From Cymodocea nodosa (Eukaryota > Streptophyta > Magnoliopsida > Alismatales > Cymodoceaceae), in assembly GCA_036874045.1 (NCBI GenBank), contig CM072342.1, forward strand, positions 5,540,501-5,604,500: 64,000 bases of DNA, read 5' to 3'. This document shows positions 11,401-26,400 of the stretch, piece by piece. Position 1 is the stretch's first letter. Every line of letters starts with the position of its first letter. A program made the position numbers and the translations under genes. The notes under the pieces are model-generated. The model worked only from the letters and a program-made list of their open reading frames with translations, was not told where the DNA came from and made no database searches.

Positions 11401-14400
11401 TGGGTCATAGTAAAATTAGTTTTCCAATTGGTCGATGGTATTGATTGACATCCTCAAACAATTCTAAATCCTTGTCCTAGAAAGGGAAATTCTATACAAT
11501 AGGAGTAGTTTCAGGTTTGCAACCAAGCATGAATGTTTCTTTAAGGAGATCCAATACATACTTCTTTTGTGATAGTGTAAGTTTGCCCTTTGCATAAGCA
11601 AACTCAATACTCAAAAAGAACCTTAGCTTTCCCATGTCATGAAGTACAAATTCCTTCTTGAGAAACACTTTAGTAGCAGCTATTCTTCCAACATCATCAC
11701 CAATGAAAATAATATCATCTACATAAACTGCTAGAATGGTAGTGTTAGTTGGTCGCCATCAAATGAAGATGGAACTTTTGAAAACCATGAGCCAACATAA
11801 CAGAACTTAATTTAGCATACTAAGCTCATGGACTTTGTTTTAAACCATAAATCACCTTACATAAGTGATAAATTCTATTCTCTCCTTGTACAACATACTT
11901 AAGAGATTACTCTATAAACACTTCTTCCTGTAAATCTCCATAAAGGATTGCATTCTTGACATCAAGCTAGGATAAATATTAAGATTTGTTGACTGCCAAG
12001 AAGAGAATAATCTTGATCGAACTTAGATGAGCCATTGGGGAAAAAGTCTCATAGTAGTCAATTTCATGAATTTGAGTAAAGCCACGAACAACCAATCGTG
12101 CCTTGTAATGCACTATAGTTCCATCAAGATTATATTTGATGATGAACACCCACTTGCAACTAACGATTGGAGTGGTCTGAGGTTGAGAGATAACCTATCA
12201 AGTTCCATTGCCAAGTAATGCTTGTATTTCATCATCCATAGTCTTCTTCCAATGTGGAAGTGTAAGTGTTACCTTATAATTCTTTGGAATCAATTCAGAG
12301 ATGATGACAAGTGAAAGTGGATCATTAGACACAAAATTGGAGTAGGTATCTTATTGAATAGAGTTTGTTGCCTGCGCAAGGTGATTTATGGTTTGAAATA
12401 AAATCCATGAGCTTGGTTTATTAAATTAAGTTTTGTCATGTTGGCTCGTGGTTTTAGTTGATTGCTATGCACAATATATCATTAGCTCATCATAATCTAT
12501 CTGAGTCATTTGAATTAAGCCAATATTGTTGGAAGTGAGAGTCTCTCGAGATGGAGCAAATATGGCATGAACCACAATTGATGGGGTAGGAGGATGTCTA
12601 AACTTGTCCTAACACTTCTCGAATGGATGATTCTTCCTCCCCTAGTGAATACAAGGTAGCCTAGATTAACCACAACTGCTTGACTTGCCTTTGCCACATT
12701 GAGAGTAGCTACCAAAAGAGGTGGTGTGTCCTTTAGAAGAAACCGCTAAAGTAGAAGTCTCATGAGACGTAGGTAGATGAGATGTAGAGGAAACTGTAGT
12801 GACCTAAATAAACTTGTTGAAGGTACCCTCAAGTGATGGTAGTTTGTTGACTACCAAGATTTGTCCACAAATTTGAGTTGAAATCTCTAGACACAAATTG
12901 GCCAGAAATAGGGAAACACCTAGTTCTTTCTTATATTGGCATTAAGTGGATAGTTCTAGGGCAAGTAGTTGGTAAACATCTAATTCATCCAACAAGGAGT
13001 GCAACCTAGTGTAGAAGACATGCACTGAACATCTCCTTGCTTGTTGAAGAGGGTCTTGTAGACTTTACAAACTCGAGATATGTTTTGTTCATTTTCGTAG
13101 GTGGTGTGGAGATTCTTCCAAATTCAGTAGGTAGGGCGAATGTGAGCAAAACCACAAGCGATGTGCTCAACGCTATTGAATAGCCAAGAGACAACTACAT
13201 TTGCTACCCTCCAAGCTTCATAGCCCTTAGACTTCATATTTGGAGGGGTCTTGTATAGATGTGACTCTTGCATTTAAGAGATAACAAACTCCTTGAAGGT
13301 TGATGCCTAATGGTGATAGTTGTGCTCATTTAACTTCACCCCTATGACTACAAGCTTTGAGGAAATTGAAGAGTCCATTGTGGGTTGTGAGGAGGACAAA
13401 GCCATTGCAGTAGGTGCACAGGGAATAAGGTCGCACAACCTTCACACAAATAGTTGTGCGTTATTGACAAAGAATTGCCTATAGGGTCTCACAACGATCA
13501 ATTGAGGTTTGAGGTGCGTGGGATTGACATCAAAGTTCTTTAATGCAAATAAATGTGCATTGACAAACACTAACAAGAGTAAGGACAAAGAGAGGTGATG
13601 TAGTTGGCATGAATAACACAATGGTAGAGGTTGCGTGACCAACTTAGGCGAGGCTTGGCATTGTCGTAGATTTGATGACAACTAAGATAGAAAGGATGAC
13701 TTGCTCATGGTGACTCTCAATAGATGGTTTGAAATAGCTGAATCCTGGAGGTTATCAGACAAAGGTGAATGATTGGTGACAGTGGTGGAAAACCTTAACC
13801 CTAAATTAGTGGTCTGATATCAAGATGAAACTAAGGTTTTTGGTGATCAAGGAAAAAGTGCTTAACTTGATGATTAAGAATGTATAAATACATGAAGAGT
13901 ATATATATATGGATCCTAAGATCTGATTACCCAAATACACACCATACATATATTCTAATAGGAAGGATAAGAAAAAAAAGAAAAGAAGGAAAAAAGGAAT
14001 ATAAAAGAAAACAATCATTAAATAAAAATTTGGGCTTGTTTGTATATCTAAAATTAGTCAGAAATAAATCTGTTAGAATTGAATTTTTAGAATCTGTTAG
14101 AATATAAATTTTTGGAATTTGTCAAAAATTGCAATCTATGTGTTTGTACATGTATAGGAAAGTAACAGAATTTAAATCACAAAATAATGATATTTAACTT
14201 GTATATGAACATGATTAAATAAATCAATAATATTGTAAACTTTAGCATTATGCAAATGAAACTTGGATCATTAATATAATTAATATGCTTTAATTATATA
14301 ATACAAAAGAAATTATATAAACTTGAATTTTGTCTCCCATAACTGCTATTATAAAAAAGAAATATTGATACTATGGCAAAAACAATTTCAAATAAATGAC

Positions 14401-17400
14401 TTTTATAAGTTCAAATACTAGTATGTTTAAGGTAAATAATCAACAATATTACGTAATAATCATTAATAAATATGCAATAATCAATAAAAGTGAATTACAA
14501 TTTTTCCTAAAAATTTCTCTTCTCTTCCTTCTTCCCCCTTTTTTCTTCATTGTGCATAGTTGGCCTCTTCTTCCTTCCCACTACAACAATTGATGAACCA
14601 CCTCTAAACTTGCATAGATGGAGCCTCACCTCGTGCGTATTTTCACCCTCCACAATGGTCACACCACTTGGACAAGAAGGATGGAGATCAGCATCGTCTC
14701 TTCCATGTGTTTAATACTACTTGATGGGAGGCACCACATAGGAGATGATAGACGATGTGCACCACTATTGATAGCTAGAATGGCATACTCAACTACCCTC
14801 CATGTGTAGATTGAAGGGTGAACATAACCTTGGCCTAGTACTCCTTAAACAATGAGTTGGTAGAGAAGATGTTTTAGCCTAGTTGTGAAGGATGCTATGG
14901 GAGATGAAGTGGGCTAGCAGTTATTCCTATTGATTTGGGTTAGGGGTTGGTTAGTTTTTATACATGATTTTTGTTAGAATTCAATTTTTCAAATTTCACA
15001 TGCACAAACATCTTTTACCTTTGGAATTCATTTCTGTCAAATTCAATCCCAATAGATTCTAGATGCACAATCACCTCCTTTATGTTTAACAAATGGTGGA
15101 ACTAATAAAAAATCACCAAAAGATATAATTTTTTTTTTAAAAAATTAATTTATAAACTTTATTTTCTAGTTTTCTTATTCACATGAGATTTTAAAAAAAT
15201 ATTAATTACATTATAAGCATTGATTTAAAAAGCAAGATGGATTGCTGAAAAAAATAAAAAGGCTAAATATGCTTTTTTTTAAAAAAAGACAAATATAATA
15301 AAGGGAATTTTCACATAAAGGAGATATTTCTCCTTCATGTGAACAAAATTTTTTTGAATAAGAAAGAAAAACAGATATGTAATAATTAGAAAAAGAAGAG
15401 AAAATGGGAAAAGAGAAGAAAAAATTTAAAAAATTACATAAAAATTATGTTTAAAAAAGGGTAGTTATTAAAAAATCAATTTTTTTCTTTGACTTAGACA
15501 AAAGGAATGGTCTACCATAATTGACATTATTTAAGAGTAGTCATAGATGCAACTACTATATTTGTATCTAATTGACATTTTATATATGAATATTACCTAT
15601 AAACTTTATCCAATTTTTTTTATACTTGTCATAACTTCTTTTATCTTATTTTTGAGTTCTAAATTGAAATTTTAAGTTTTTTAGCTATTTTCATAAAAAT
15701 ATTGTGTTTCCACTTATACAATTCTCAATCCTCAATATGTTTACTTTAACCATAGTATCAATCTTCGATACATTTGAATCCTTAATAGGGGGAGTATTAA
15801 ATAATTGAGCTTGTTGATAGTGTATCTTAACCTATGATCCATTTCTTTTATAGAAAATAATATAGAACTACTGGAAAGTGGAAATGTTTAAGGGAGATAA
15901 CAAAGCAACTAGTTTTAGTATAGACAATATCGATTCATTCAAGTGAATATACATTAGCAATGAGTTCAAAGAAAGATTTTATGCTTTATAAGTCAACAAT
16001 GACAGAACATGTATGTTGAAGTAAGGTCATCAAGGCACTAAGTTTATGGTCATCAATAGAGTGTGTAGGCATTTATAAATCAGTTTAGTTCCATGATCTG
16101 TTTGTTTGAATAAATCAGGTTGTGTCTCCAGTACCTCCTTCTGATAAGGTCGGTATAAAGTCAATCCAAAGGGTGGATGAAGAAATTTTACCAATGAAAG
16201 CAATGAAAATGGATTGGGTGCCATATATTCCTTTAGATGACAGGTATAATCATTTTCTACTCTCTATATGTGATGCTTATAACTACATGATGTGCATCAC
16301 TTCAAATGTTTCTGACTCAATTAAGCTTTTTATTTGTTTATATTTCGCATGAGCTTCAAAGTGGCATGTAATCAATATGAGTACCTACAATTTTCCCTTT
16401 TTTCCTAGACAAAACCAAGTGGATCGATTAAAGTCTCAGATCTTTACGATGGCATGTACCCAAAGAAGGTTAAGCTCTAATCCTTTAATTTGATTTCACT
16501 CTTGCATATCTTACATTTCTTTTTTTTGTTTATTATTAGCTCAAATATTAGTTGTATGCTTCAGACTAACTCTTTATCTCCATCTCCTGTTAGGTTATTA
16601 ATGTCTTATGTAGTAACTCTTGGCCTTATTGTATTTAATTCTGTTATATTAGTGCAATCTAATGCTTGCCTACTAGGATTTTGATACATGCTTCATGATG
16701 ACATATGTTTGGATATTAAATTCCTTTTCATGTGAGAATTTTTTTAAAAAAGAGTAAATTCTCTTTATTTTAAGGAGAATGGTTTCTACCAACCATTACC
16801 TTTGAGAATCCAACCAAACATATCATTGATGTCTAGGTACTTATATCATTTTTAGTATCCAGGTAACTCATTTAATATGATATCATTTTTGGTTTCCTGT
16901 TTCTCATTATTTGGTAACAAATGTCATCTCTTAACAAGTCAGACGTGATTTTATTAAACTTGACTTCATCTTGTTTGGTTTTCCCTTGTGTAGACAATGG
17001 ATGTCTTACACAAGATTGGTAATGCATTTAGTTGCCCATACAAATAATTTGTTTTACAGAATAGTACATATATTATAATATGATATACATATGTATGTGT
17101 GTACACATATATGTATTTACACAAACATGCATGTACAAGCATGCACATGCACACATATATGCATACAAACTATAATATTTCTATAGATGTGTGTATAAAT
17201 TCTAGAATATATATGTTAAAAGGAAGCACCTTTAATTATATTTCCTAAAATAGCATATTTAATTATAACAGCAGGCACAACACCATTATATGATCATCTC
17301 TAAAATCAGAACTTGCAAATTAGATCAGTACATGATAATAAAACAAGAGGTTTAAATAGGGTGAGAGAAGGGTGCTCTATTTTTTTTTTTTTAGGGTTAG

Positions 17401-20400
17401 ATAACCCTAAAAAACCCTTATACAACTTTGCCAATAATTGAATCTTTGTTAGATCCCTCCTTGGATCCGACAAAGACCTAGGTATTTATCATGTAATGGA
17501 CCGTAGGCTTTGGACATCCTTGAAATTTTGTTTGTGCCCACCTTAACAACCATAGTCTTACATGTACTTGGATGCAAGGTACTCGATATCAATATTGTAA
17601 TGGATATTAGTTATATGGAATAAATAGACATCAAGTATTGGTGGAAATTTTGATGGAGAGATGGTCAGTACATGGTAACAAAACAAGAGGTTTAAATAGG
17701 GGGAAAGAAGGGTGCTCTAGTTTTTGTTGTTTTAGGGTTAGAAAACCCTAAAAAAAAACCTTATATAAGATAAAATAAATTATAATAAACATTAAAAATC
17801 AATTAGATTTATTTTTTGACAATTATAGTGATAAAAGTCACATATAATCAAATTTATGGTCTGTATGCATGAAAATGGCCACAAAACTAAATAAGAATTT
17901 AGAAAAATAAGATATAATTTATTCATACCACGAGGAGTGCTTAAGGGGGAATTATACCTATAACCATATTTTTATTGTTGTTCCGTTGCTTCTATTGATA
18001 CATAAATGGGTCATATATTTCCTCATGTGACATGTTCCTCCCATGATATAAAGTGACTCCATGGAATGTGAATTACATAGGTTGACTGGTACTTAGCAAT
18101 CATCTCATAATATATTGAATTAGGCACTAATTGGACAAGACCCACATTTGGATGGTGATGTTCATACCCTAAAAGCATTTTCATTATCTCCTCATATATT
18201 TCCATCACTTCTCATTGATGGCTTTGGTGATTGTGGTGACTGATAAATGTGATAACTTTGATGACTGTGGTGACTTGGAGCCTGAGTAGATTTAGCATTG
18301 CTCCATACACTATTAGGATAGTAATTAGATTGATTATAAAGGTCATCCTCTAAGGATATGTAGTCTCATGGATTGCACATACTCATTCCCTCTAGTGATT
18401 GTGTTAGGCTCGTCGTTTCTACATTTGGCTATGTATCTTTCTCTTTTCTTCTATAATGGTATGAAAATGATTGATGTTGAGATGCTACTCTAATTCCATC
18501 CTCATCATCATGTACGCCATGTGTGTAATATTGCTCACTGATGAATGGATTAAGTGATCTGCTTTGCTCCTATCTTTATTTATATATTGTTCATTGTCTC
18601 TATCCTCTACACTACTACCATTATCATTGTTATTAACACCATCATCATCATTGTCGACATCTAGTGCCACAGTAGTGTTGCCATTGTTGTTGTTACTTAA
18701 TCCTAGTGTTCTTCCTCAAGTATGTTTGGACATGCTCATATATTGCTCTAAATTTGTCCATTGCATGAACAATTGTTTTGCTTGATGACTACCTGTTTCA
18801 CTTAAAATTGGTTCACCATTCTCCTCAAGCTATTTTGTCATTGGATCCTTATTGCTTGAATTTTTATAGATAAATGCAACATCTATTGGATTTAATCTTT
18901 TTTTGTCTTCTCCCTTCTGTATATGTTTCATTAAGTCTCATACTAGTGTATAAACACAAGTCATTCAATCTCTCTGCACCTAATCTATTTCTCCTTTTTG
19001 AATGAATGAGATTGAATATGTTTTAATTTTTTTCATATCTAGATGTTAGGGCTGTTTAAGATGATACTTTTATAGCAATCACCCTTGGCTTTGGAGTATC
19101 TGTTCTATGTATATGCCACAATTCAGTTGCAACATAGGAACCGATATTTAGTTAACAATTAAAAATGGACTTTAAAAAAATAAAATTTGATGTTCAGAAA
19201 GTAGGATCTAGAAACCCCTTACTTGGTGGCAAGATTGATGTGCCTTGAACTGCAATAGGAATCCCAAAACAATCAACACACTCCCTAAACAATCTAATTT
19301 CATTTTACATGCCAACTAAACTTCAACATCAGCTTCCAATTTGCAAAAGATCTGTATGCCTCCATATCATGGCTATATTGATATTGTGGGTTTAGGTAGT
19401 ACACTGCATGGAAAAGTAAGCATCATATAAGATCACTATTAGACTTGAAGAAGTGGCAATTAGATATGAAATTATATAAAATACCCACCTGCTTCATTTA
19501 ATGAATCCAGTAGCATATGGACCCATCGGCCTTCTGTGATGTTATGAAACCCTTGAATTGTATGGTGGAGCTTACTACGTCTCTCATTAAGTGCATGACA
19601 TCATAAATGAAATCCATTGAAATCTTTTATCCCCAATGTGAGACTGTTTTACCTGCCATATTCATCTTGTTGACGTCTTAGAATTAGATCCATGTAATGA
19701 GCTATACATGATGTCTAGAAGATGGGGTACTTTTTCATAATTTTCAATTCAACCTTCTTGAAATTGCTGCTATTGTCAGTTACTACTTGGAGAATTTTCT
19801 CTTCCTGGATCACATCTAATATTAAATTGTATATGTATTTGTGGTCCATCTGGTCGAAGGCGTCAACTGACTTCAAAAAATGAAGTCCATTGCAGCATAT
19901 TATGAAATTTATAATCTATTTTGGGTGGTACTTGTCCACTTATGACACATGATTGCAACTCCATACTGGGGTTATTGATTTTTGAGGCTGGAGATTCACT
20001 ATTCTAACTCCTTGCTCTTTAGATGCTTGTTCATGATATCATGGTGTGTGGTGTCTTCACCTTAGCATTCCTTTGCAAGTGCATCCAGCATGAACAACAT
20101 TTGTGGTCCTGAGGTTGCATTAGTGAGGATGATATTGCATAATATGAACTTCAATACTGCACTATCAACTTTCTCCTGTGCATTTGTTCACATTCTTCTG
20201 AGTGTTTGCTGCTTTCTCTTATTCCTCCCCTTCTATTGTCACATCAGGATATGCATCTTAAACATTCCTGCAATTCCTTTTTTCTTGCTTGGTGATTGTC
20301 CCTATACCATTGCCATTGTTATTGTCTTGTTCATAATACTGCAATTGAGTCACTCTCATTTGCTTCTTGCTCCATTGTGTTTTTGTGATAGCATCATATA

Positions 20401-23400
20401 CTTCGTGTACTGTTAGCTCTCTTTCCTCTCCTTACAATTAGGAGGTAGACTATGCCATTATCTGTGTCAAAGCCATCGACTGGAATGACCTTTGAATGTC
20501 TACCTTGCTTCTATGCTTTGTCCTTATCCAAAGAGTATCTCATTTAATTGATCATCTCTTCTAGCTTTCTTCGTTTATTTCGATTTCATTTCCTTCTACA
20601 ACTCTTGTATTTGCTCTTGAACAATGCAAAGATGGGCCTTGTACTTTGCAATGTTGTTGTAACCATCCATGAGATGTTTCAATCAAGTCACATCACTGGT
20701 AGTCATCTTTTTCCCGTGGTACTTGCATTGAGTGTTCCTTTTGTTATCTACCGAAAATCCATGCAACTATCTTGGGTCATCTCCCTTTTCATTAAGTTCA
20801 TCATTCTCACTTTCACTATGTTGAACATTTAATGAAGGAGAGTTCAACATATTTAAGCTTGAAAATACAAAAGAAGATGTATATCATTAGTTAATAAGTT
20901 AATGACATGTATTTCAAAGAATAATAAAAAATTTGAAATTTGAGGATAATTCATCTGAACTTTACAAAAATATGCATCCACCCAAAGAAACCTAAGATCT
21001 AATATAATACGAGACAAATCTACTAAATTTATTCTATAAAAATATGCAAAAAAAATGAAAATTACATAAAAACAGAAAATTTGTGAATTAACAAAAATTG
21101 AAATAAATTATATAACTAATTAAATCAAACTTTTATATAATCTAAAAGGGTAAGATCTAACTTTATCATTGACAATTTCTTGTAAAGATTTCAAATTTTC
21201 AAGAAGTCAGAAAAAATTAATAAAAGAGTTCAAATCTCACAAAGCATATGTTTTTACAATTTATTTGGATTCATATTTGAAAATAATGATCATATCCATA
21301 TTCAAATTTGTAAAATTTAAAAAGCAATATTATATTCTTATAATATATATCCGAATTTGGAAAAATTTTGGATTTAATTCCAATTTGGTCAAAATATTGG
21401 ATCCATGATGCATCCATACTCTAGATATTACAGCAAAAGGCATTGTATTGATCAAATTGGTTGTAGTATTCTGAGTAGTTTGCTTGGCAAAATTGTAGGA
21501 AGCTTTCATACTTCTCTAAAGGATAAGATGTGGTTGAGAAGTTTTACTCTTGCATCTTTGCAAGATTCATTGCCAAGGAATTCAAAGGGAACTAAAATAT
21601 GAGTGTTTGTGCACATTCAATTCATTTCCTTTGGTAAATTAATTTACAATCAGTAGATTACCATTTGATTTGTAAAAAACCTTTTTATGATTATTCCTAA
21701 ATGCTACTATTCTCTTAGGTTGAATTAATATCAGTTACATGAATTTTTTTTGTTTTTTATATATACCTCTGGTGCACAATTTCAAGAAACCATATTTTCA
21801 ATTCCTTACTTGATCCGATTATATTTTTACTATTCCTTTTGACTGAACTTTTGTAAAACTTGACCACTTTATTATTGCTGAAAATTTGCTTTTTTCTTTA
21901 CATTGAATTGATTACATCATTGTAAAATGATTTTTTTGGCTTTTTTGATGCTTTGTACTTGTCAGGAATAATCTTTTTTGTTTTCCTTGCTAGTTTATAA
22001 TTTCATGGTATACTTCTTCATGCTATCTCACGCTTTGTGCCCATTTCTTTATGAATCAGTATCTAGAGGAACTAATATTTTGATTTCAATATTGTAGGGC
22101 TGCTCTAAGGCACTTGAAGGTTGATCGCATTAAGCAGTATGAGTATTGTCTTCCATGTAATTCCTTATGCCATTGTAGTCCTAAGCTATTTAGTTTTGCG
22201 TGATTTTTGTAAACTACATGGTTTTGATTTAGGTCTATATTACTGTAATTTTTTGTCTTTCCTTTTATAAATGACATTATTTGTATATTTATTTTTCATT
22301 CCCAGATCCAAGGAAAGACGATCTTATCCCATTTAACTGTTAGTATTGTTTTACTTCACTAACAGGGGGTGAATTGTAAAGTTTAATTAATTTTATAAAT
22401 TAAATGCAATAATACTTAATCAATTAACAAATTTAATGTAGGATAATGCTCAATTAGATTGATTCTTGTAATTCTTTTAATCAATACAAGATTCCAATCA
22501 ACTAAAATGAATGAGTTGTGATTTTTGATATGATAAGTACAAGTATAAATGCAATCACAAATACAATGAACATACTGGATTTTTTTAGGTGCTTCACCAA
22601 ATGGTTGTCCACTGTCAAGTTTGTGCTTGAGCTTATACTATCTCATTATTAAATTTAGTATTGTTTTGAGTCAACACTCAACCTTAAAAACCGATGTTTT
22701 TATGGATTCAGTATCAACCTTACAATTACAAAAACATTAGTGCATCTGTCAAAGTGGATTCAATTCCCTTTGTAAGCTTCATTTTTATCCAATTATTGTG
22801 CTTAAACAGTCTCATGAGTTCATCCTGTAATTTAATGAGATCCACCAGTTTAATCTTAAAAGAGTTTAATTCTGTTGCAGATTTTTACCATCCTTTTCAA
22901 GAAGATGAAGATGATGATGACACGGTTATCTCACTTATGTATCCAATGGAACCTCCAGTATGTACCTATGCCCCTGTAAAATATCTGTTCATGAATATGT
23001 CCATTCAAAACTTAACTTTTGTCTGAAATGTTATTGTGATTAACATCTGCAACTTAATGTCTATTTAGAACATTATGTACGTGTGTGAAATGACTTTCCT
23101 TTGAAAATGGTGCATCCGAGATATCTAAATGAAATACTATCTAAAAACCTTTTGGGTTTTCAATCAATCTACTCTTCTCTTGTGCCATTCTTCCTATAAA
23201 ATGACTTAGCATTGATTCTTTGATTGGGTGTTTCTTGGTACTCTCTTAAAATTTCATTAAATACTTCACCAATTTTCTTCTTCCATTAAGAAAGAGTATG
23301 ATGCTGCCAACATACGTGCAATGGGAAATTGTTTGGCACTAATTTACCTTTGTTGGATCATCCACTAGAATCCTCTGCTTAGCAACTCCTTGGCTATAAT

Positions 23401-26400
23401 GAATAGTATAGGAGAGAGGATCATCTTGCCTCAGTTCTCTGGTAGCTGTAAAAATTGGAGTTGATTCTCCATTTATTAAAACAGAAAAGTGGTTCCCTTC
23501 AATGCAATTTTGAATCAGATCTATCCATCTCTTTTAAAATCTCATTCTTCTCAACACCCCATATAGAAAAGTTCAGTCTACCTTGTCATATATTTTCTCA
23601 ATGTCTAGGTTGAAAATGATGTTGCTTTATTATTGAAAGCATATACTTCTGTGAACTTAACTTTTTCTCTCCTCACGTTTACCTTGATGGTAGTGACTTG
23701 CCTGTTGTCTTTAACTTTAGTCACCAACAGAACCAAATTTTATTAGAATTTGAATTGTGCATCCCATCCTTCGTATCAATCAATCTAGCCAAAACTTTAA
23801 TCTTCATGTTGTTTGAAAGGCTCGATTAAAACATCTATCTGAATTTGATATTTGTTGATTAGGTGTTTTATGCAATGGATTTTGGTGCTGTTACCCAGTC
23901 CCCTGTAGTTCTATATGAGGATTCTTAACATTATTCACCTATTCTGGAATTTCTCTTTGGTTGGGGACGTTACTCTCCCTTCTAGAACTTGATCTAAGAT
24001 TATAAATCCTCTTATTTCCGTCCTTTTTTGACATGCAGCAATCAGAATCTGATCTGCTGCTACTCTTCTCTCATATGTCCTTATGAAGGCATTTAGTTTT
24101 AAAGTTTATTCTTCTATTATTTGGTTTATCCATCTCTATTTTGTTATCCCTTTCTTTATTTCTATCTGATGACTGGAATGGCATTTCATCTTCCCTATTT
24201 GGTACTTTTCCTTCAATTTTGTGGATTCTATGAGCCTCTTTATCATCTGTGTCCCTATTGCTTAGCATTTGAGTCTGTGGGACTTTTGTTTCCTCCTCTC
24301 CCATCCTCCCACTTTTAAACAAACTTTCAATTTCCTGGGTGGTCTACTTGGCATCTTTGTATATTTTAATAATCTCTTTGATCTTTTGCTGTAGATCTTC
24401 CAGTCCCTTGTTGATGCTCTTATTCTTGATCTAGGGTATCTTTCAACCTTTTTTTTCTTCACTTGTACTGCTTGTCTATTTTCCTGCTAATAGTCTTCTT
24501 TATTCCCAGGTGGGTTACTGCATCGTCTGGTCAGCTGTGTGTTTGGTCTGGGCTGACCTGAGGATGAAATTCATTTTCATTTTTATTGTTTCTAAGGATT
24601 TTTTATGCTTTTTTGTTGTCACCTCTAAGAGTATCCTTGACTGTAGTAGATGTTTTTCCTCTCTTTTTCAACAAATTCCTTAAGAGTAAGTGCCTTTTCC
24701 TCTCTGTTTTGATTCCTCTGCCTTTGTTTTCTGTTCATTTGCAGCCTCATTACTTCTAACTCTTTTGTGTTGATGGTTGGTAACCCCTTTGAGTCCAGTA
24801 ATATGTACATTCTCTCTCTTGTACTTCAATTCCTGCCTGGGTTTTTTCGTTGCTCTTTGACTACATTATTAATTGCTTGCTGCCTCTTGTTCATTTTGGG
24901 GTTGAGCTTCTTTTTTCGGTCTTCATTTTCCTCATTCCCTTGGTTTCCTTTAGCTTCCTCATTACTCTATGGCATTCCTCCACTCTGTCCAACTCATGCA
25001 GTAAGTATGATCCATATTCCACTCTTTGCTCGATCATTTCATTGCCATTCATGATTTTGATACTCTTCTTAAGTGGCTTTGACGTATCCATTTCCACACA
25101 AATGTGGGTCGTGTCTGGTCTGCTCCAATGACTCACATTAGTATGCATACACAAGTATCTACCTGGCAAGTTTGTCATAGATTGTATGGCTCTTGTTTCA
25201 TTGCCTTGAGTGCTTCCTCATGGCTAATGAAGTTAGAGGAGATTAGTGGGTCCATTTGTAATGACCATGTGACCTCCTCCACTGATTGCTAATGTTGGAA
25301 AATTTTTTGGGTGCCTCAGCATCAGTTGCAGCATTGCCATGTTGGAGGCCTCCTTGCCCCTCATAAGATGCAGCAGAGTGGGTACTGAATTGCAAACCTG
25401 GGGATTCACAGGCAAGACATGTAGGTTGGGCTACTCACAACCTCCTGCTTTTGTTCACTCGTGCAAGACTGTTGGAGGTGCATGTAATGTGTGAGTCATG
25501 CAAAACATAGCCGCCTGCTACTTTTGCACTGCTTGGACACATGGGAGTTAGGTCACTGCAGTTGCAGGAGAGTGGGTACTGATGTGCAAGACATGCTACG
25601 TCGGATATGCTTAGAACTGTAGCAAGACACTTAACCTACCTATCTCATTATGGCCATAGTTTCCATAGTCATTGGAGATCTTCATAGACATTGATTGATT
25701 GTTGTATTAAGGAAAATGTTCCTATGAAAACTTTTCAGCATTAAAATACAACTAAAAACATTAAATTTTTTGCCACCAATTTGCGCTAGTGGGAGCAATC
25801 AAGTAGTCATTTGGCGAAAATTGATGAAGCCACTCTGGTTAATCAAATTTGTCTCAACATATTGAAAGATATGCTAGGTTTTTCCCAAATTTGTCAAATA
25901 TGATTTGCATGTACATAATGATCATATTTCATTCATGTTTGCAAGAGTGATCTCTAGTAGCGTTGGCCATTGTTTAGTGGTTTTAAGTAAAGCTTTGGGT
26001 TCTAGTGGTAAATTGAAAATCTTAAGCAAAGGTAGAGGCAAGGGTGAGATCCATCTTTGAACTAGGAACTAAACATCAATCTAGGAAACAACATATGGTA
26101 TGCTCATTGATAAGAATGTGGGAACAAGTCCCTTACGATATTTGTGATGTGTCTTGTACATTACAAACATATAGTTGGTGTACTTTTAGCTTATTAATAA
26201 TATACCAAAGATTTGCCATAATTTTTGTAACTTTTGAGAACATACAACAAAAATAATCCAAGTCATAATCTCGCTACTGAATTTAACCACATGAATCATT
26301 TTCTTTTAAGTATTTATATCTATTGTCAAATCTTTAGTTAAATTACATAAATTTAAATATTTTCTTACTATTCCTAACTATGTAGTTTTAACTCTACCTC

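Larger units (their letters stand above)
10635..13960 (-). mobile_element. Copia-family LTR retrotransposon fossil in HIT4 intron 5
   Basis: Direct terminal repeats of 135 bp (10635-10769 and 13826-13960) bound a 3.3-kb element lying antisense to HIT4. Read on the minus strand, gag-like sequence (about 13400-12850), RT-like sequence (about 12200-11450) and a Copia RNase H segment (about 11410-10850) follow in Copia order. The short internal length implies large losses around protease and integrase. A TGATATCAG-like primer-binding site sits just inside the 13826 repeat, resembling the initiator-Met site common in Copia elements. By eye the two repeats are about 90% identical, so the insertion is fairly old. 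The element is broken by many changes. No clear target duplication is visible at the GA-rich junctions. Confidence 0.8.

Noticed and set aside
16409-16468. Alternative reading of this exon as KPSGSIKVSDLYDGMYPKK
   Set aside because: This frame does not keep phase with the preceding exon end; the in-phase reading RQNQVDRLKSQIF...CTQRR fits the HIT4 family.
20090-20416. 108-codon plus-strand hydrophobic frame in HIT4 intron 7
   Set aside because: Lies opposite the minus-strand hAT transposase fossil. Its hydrophobic look comes from the complement of a charged sequence.
24767-25131. Plus-strand frames rich in Phe, Leu and Ser, resembling membrane proteins
   Set aside because: Complement of the Lys/Glu-rich L1 ORF1 remnant on the minus strand.
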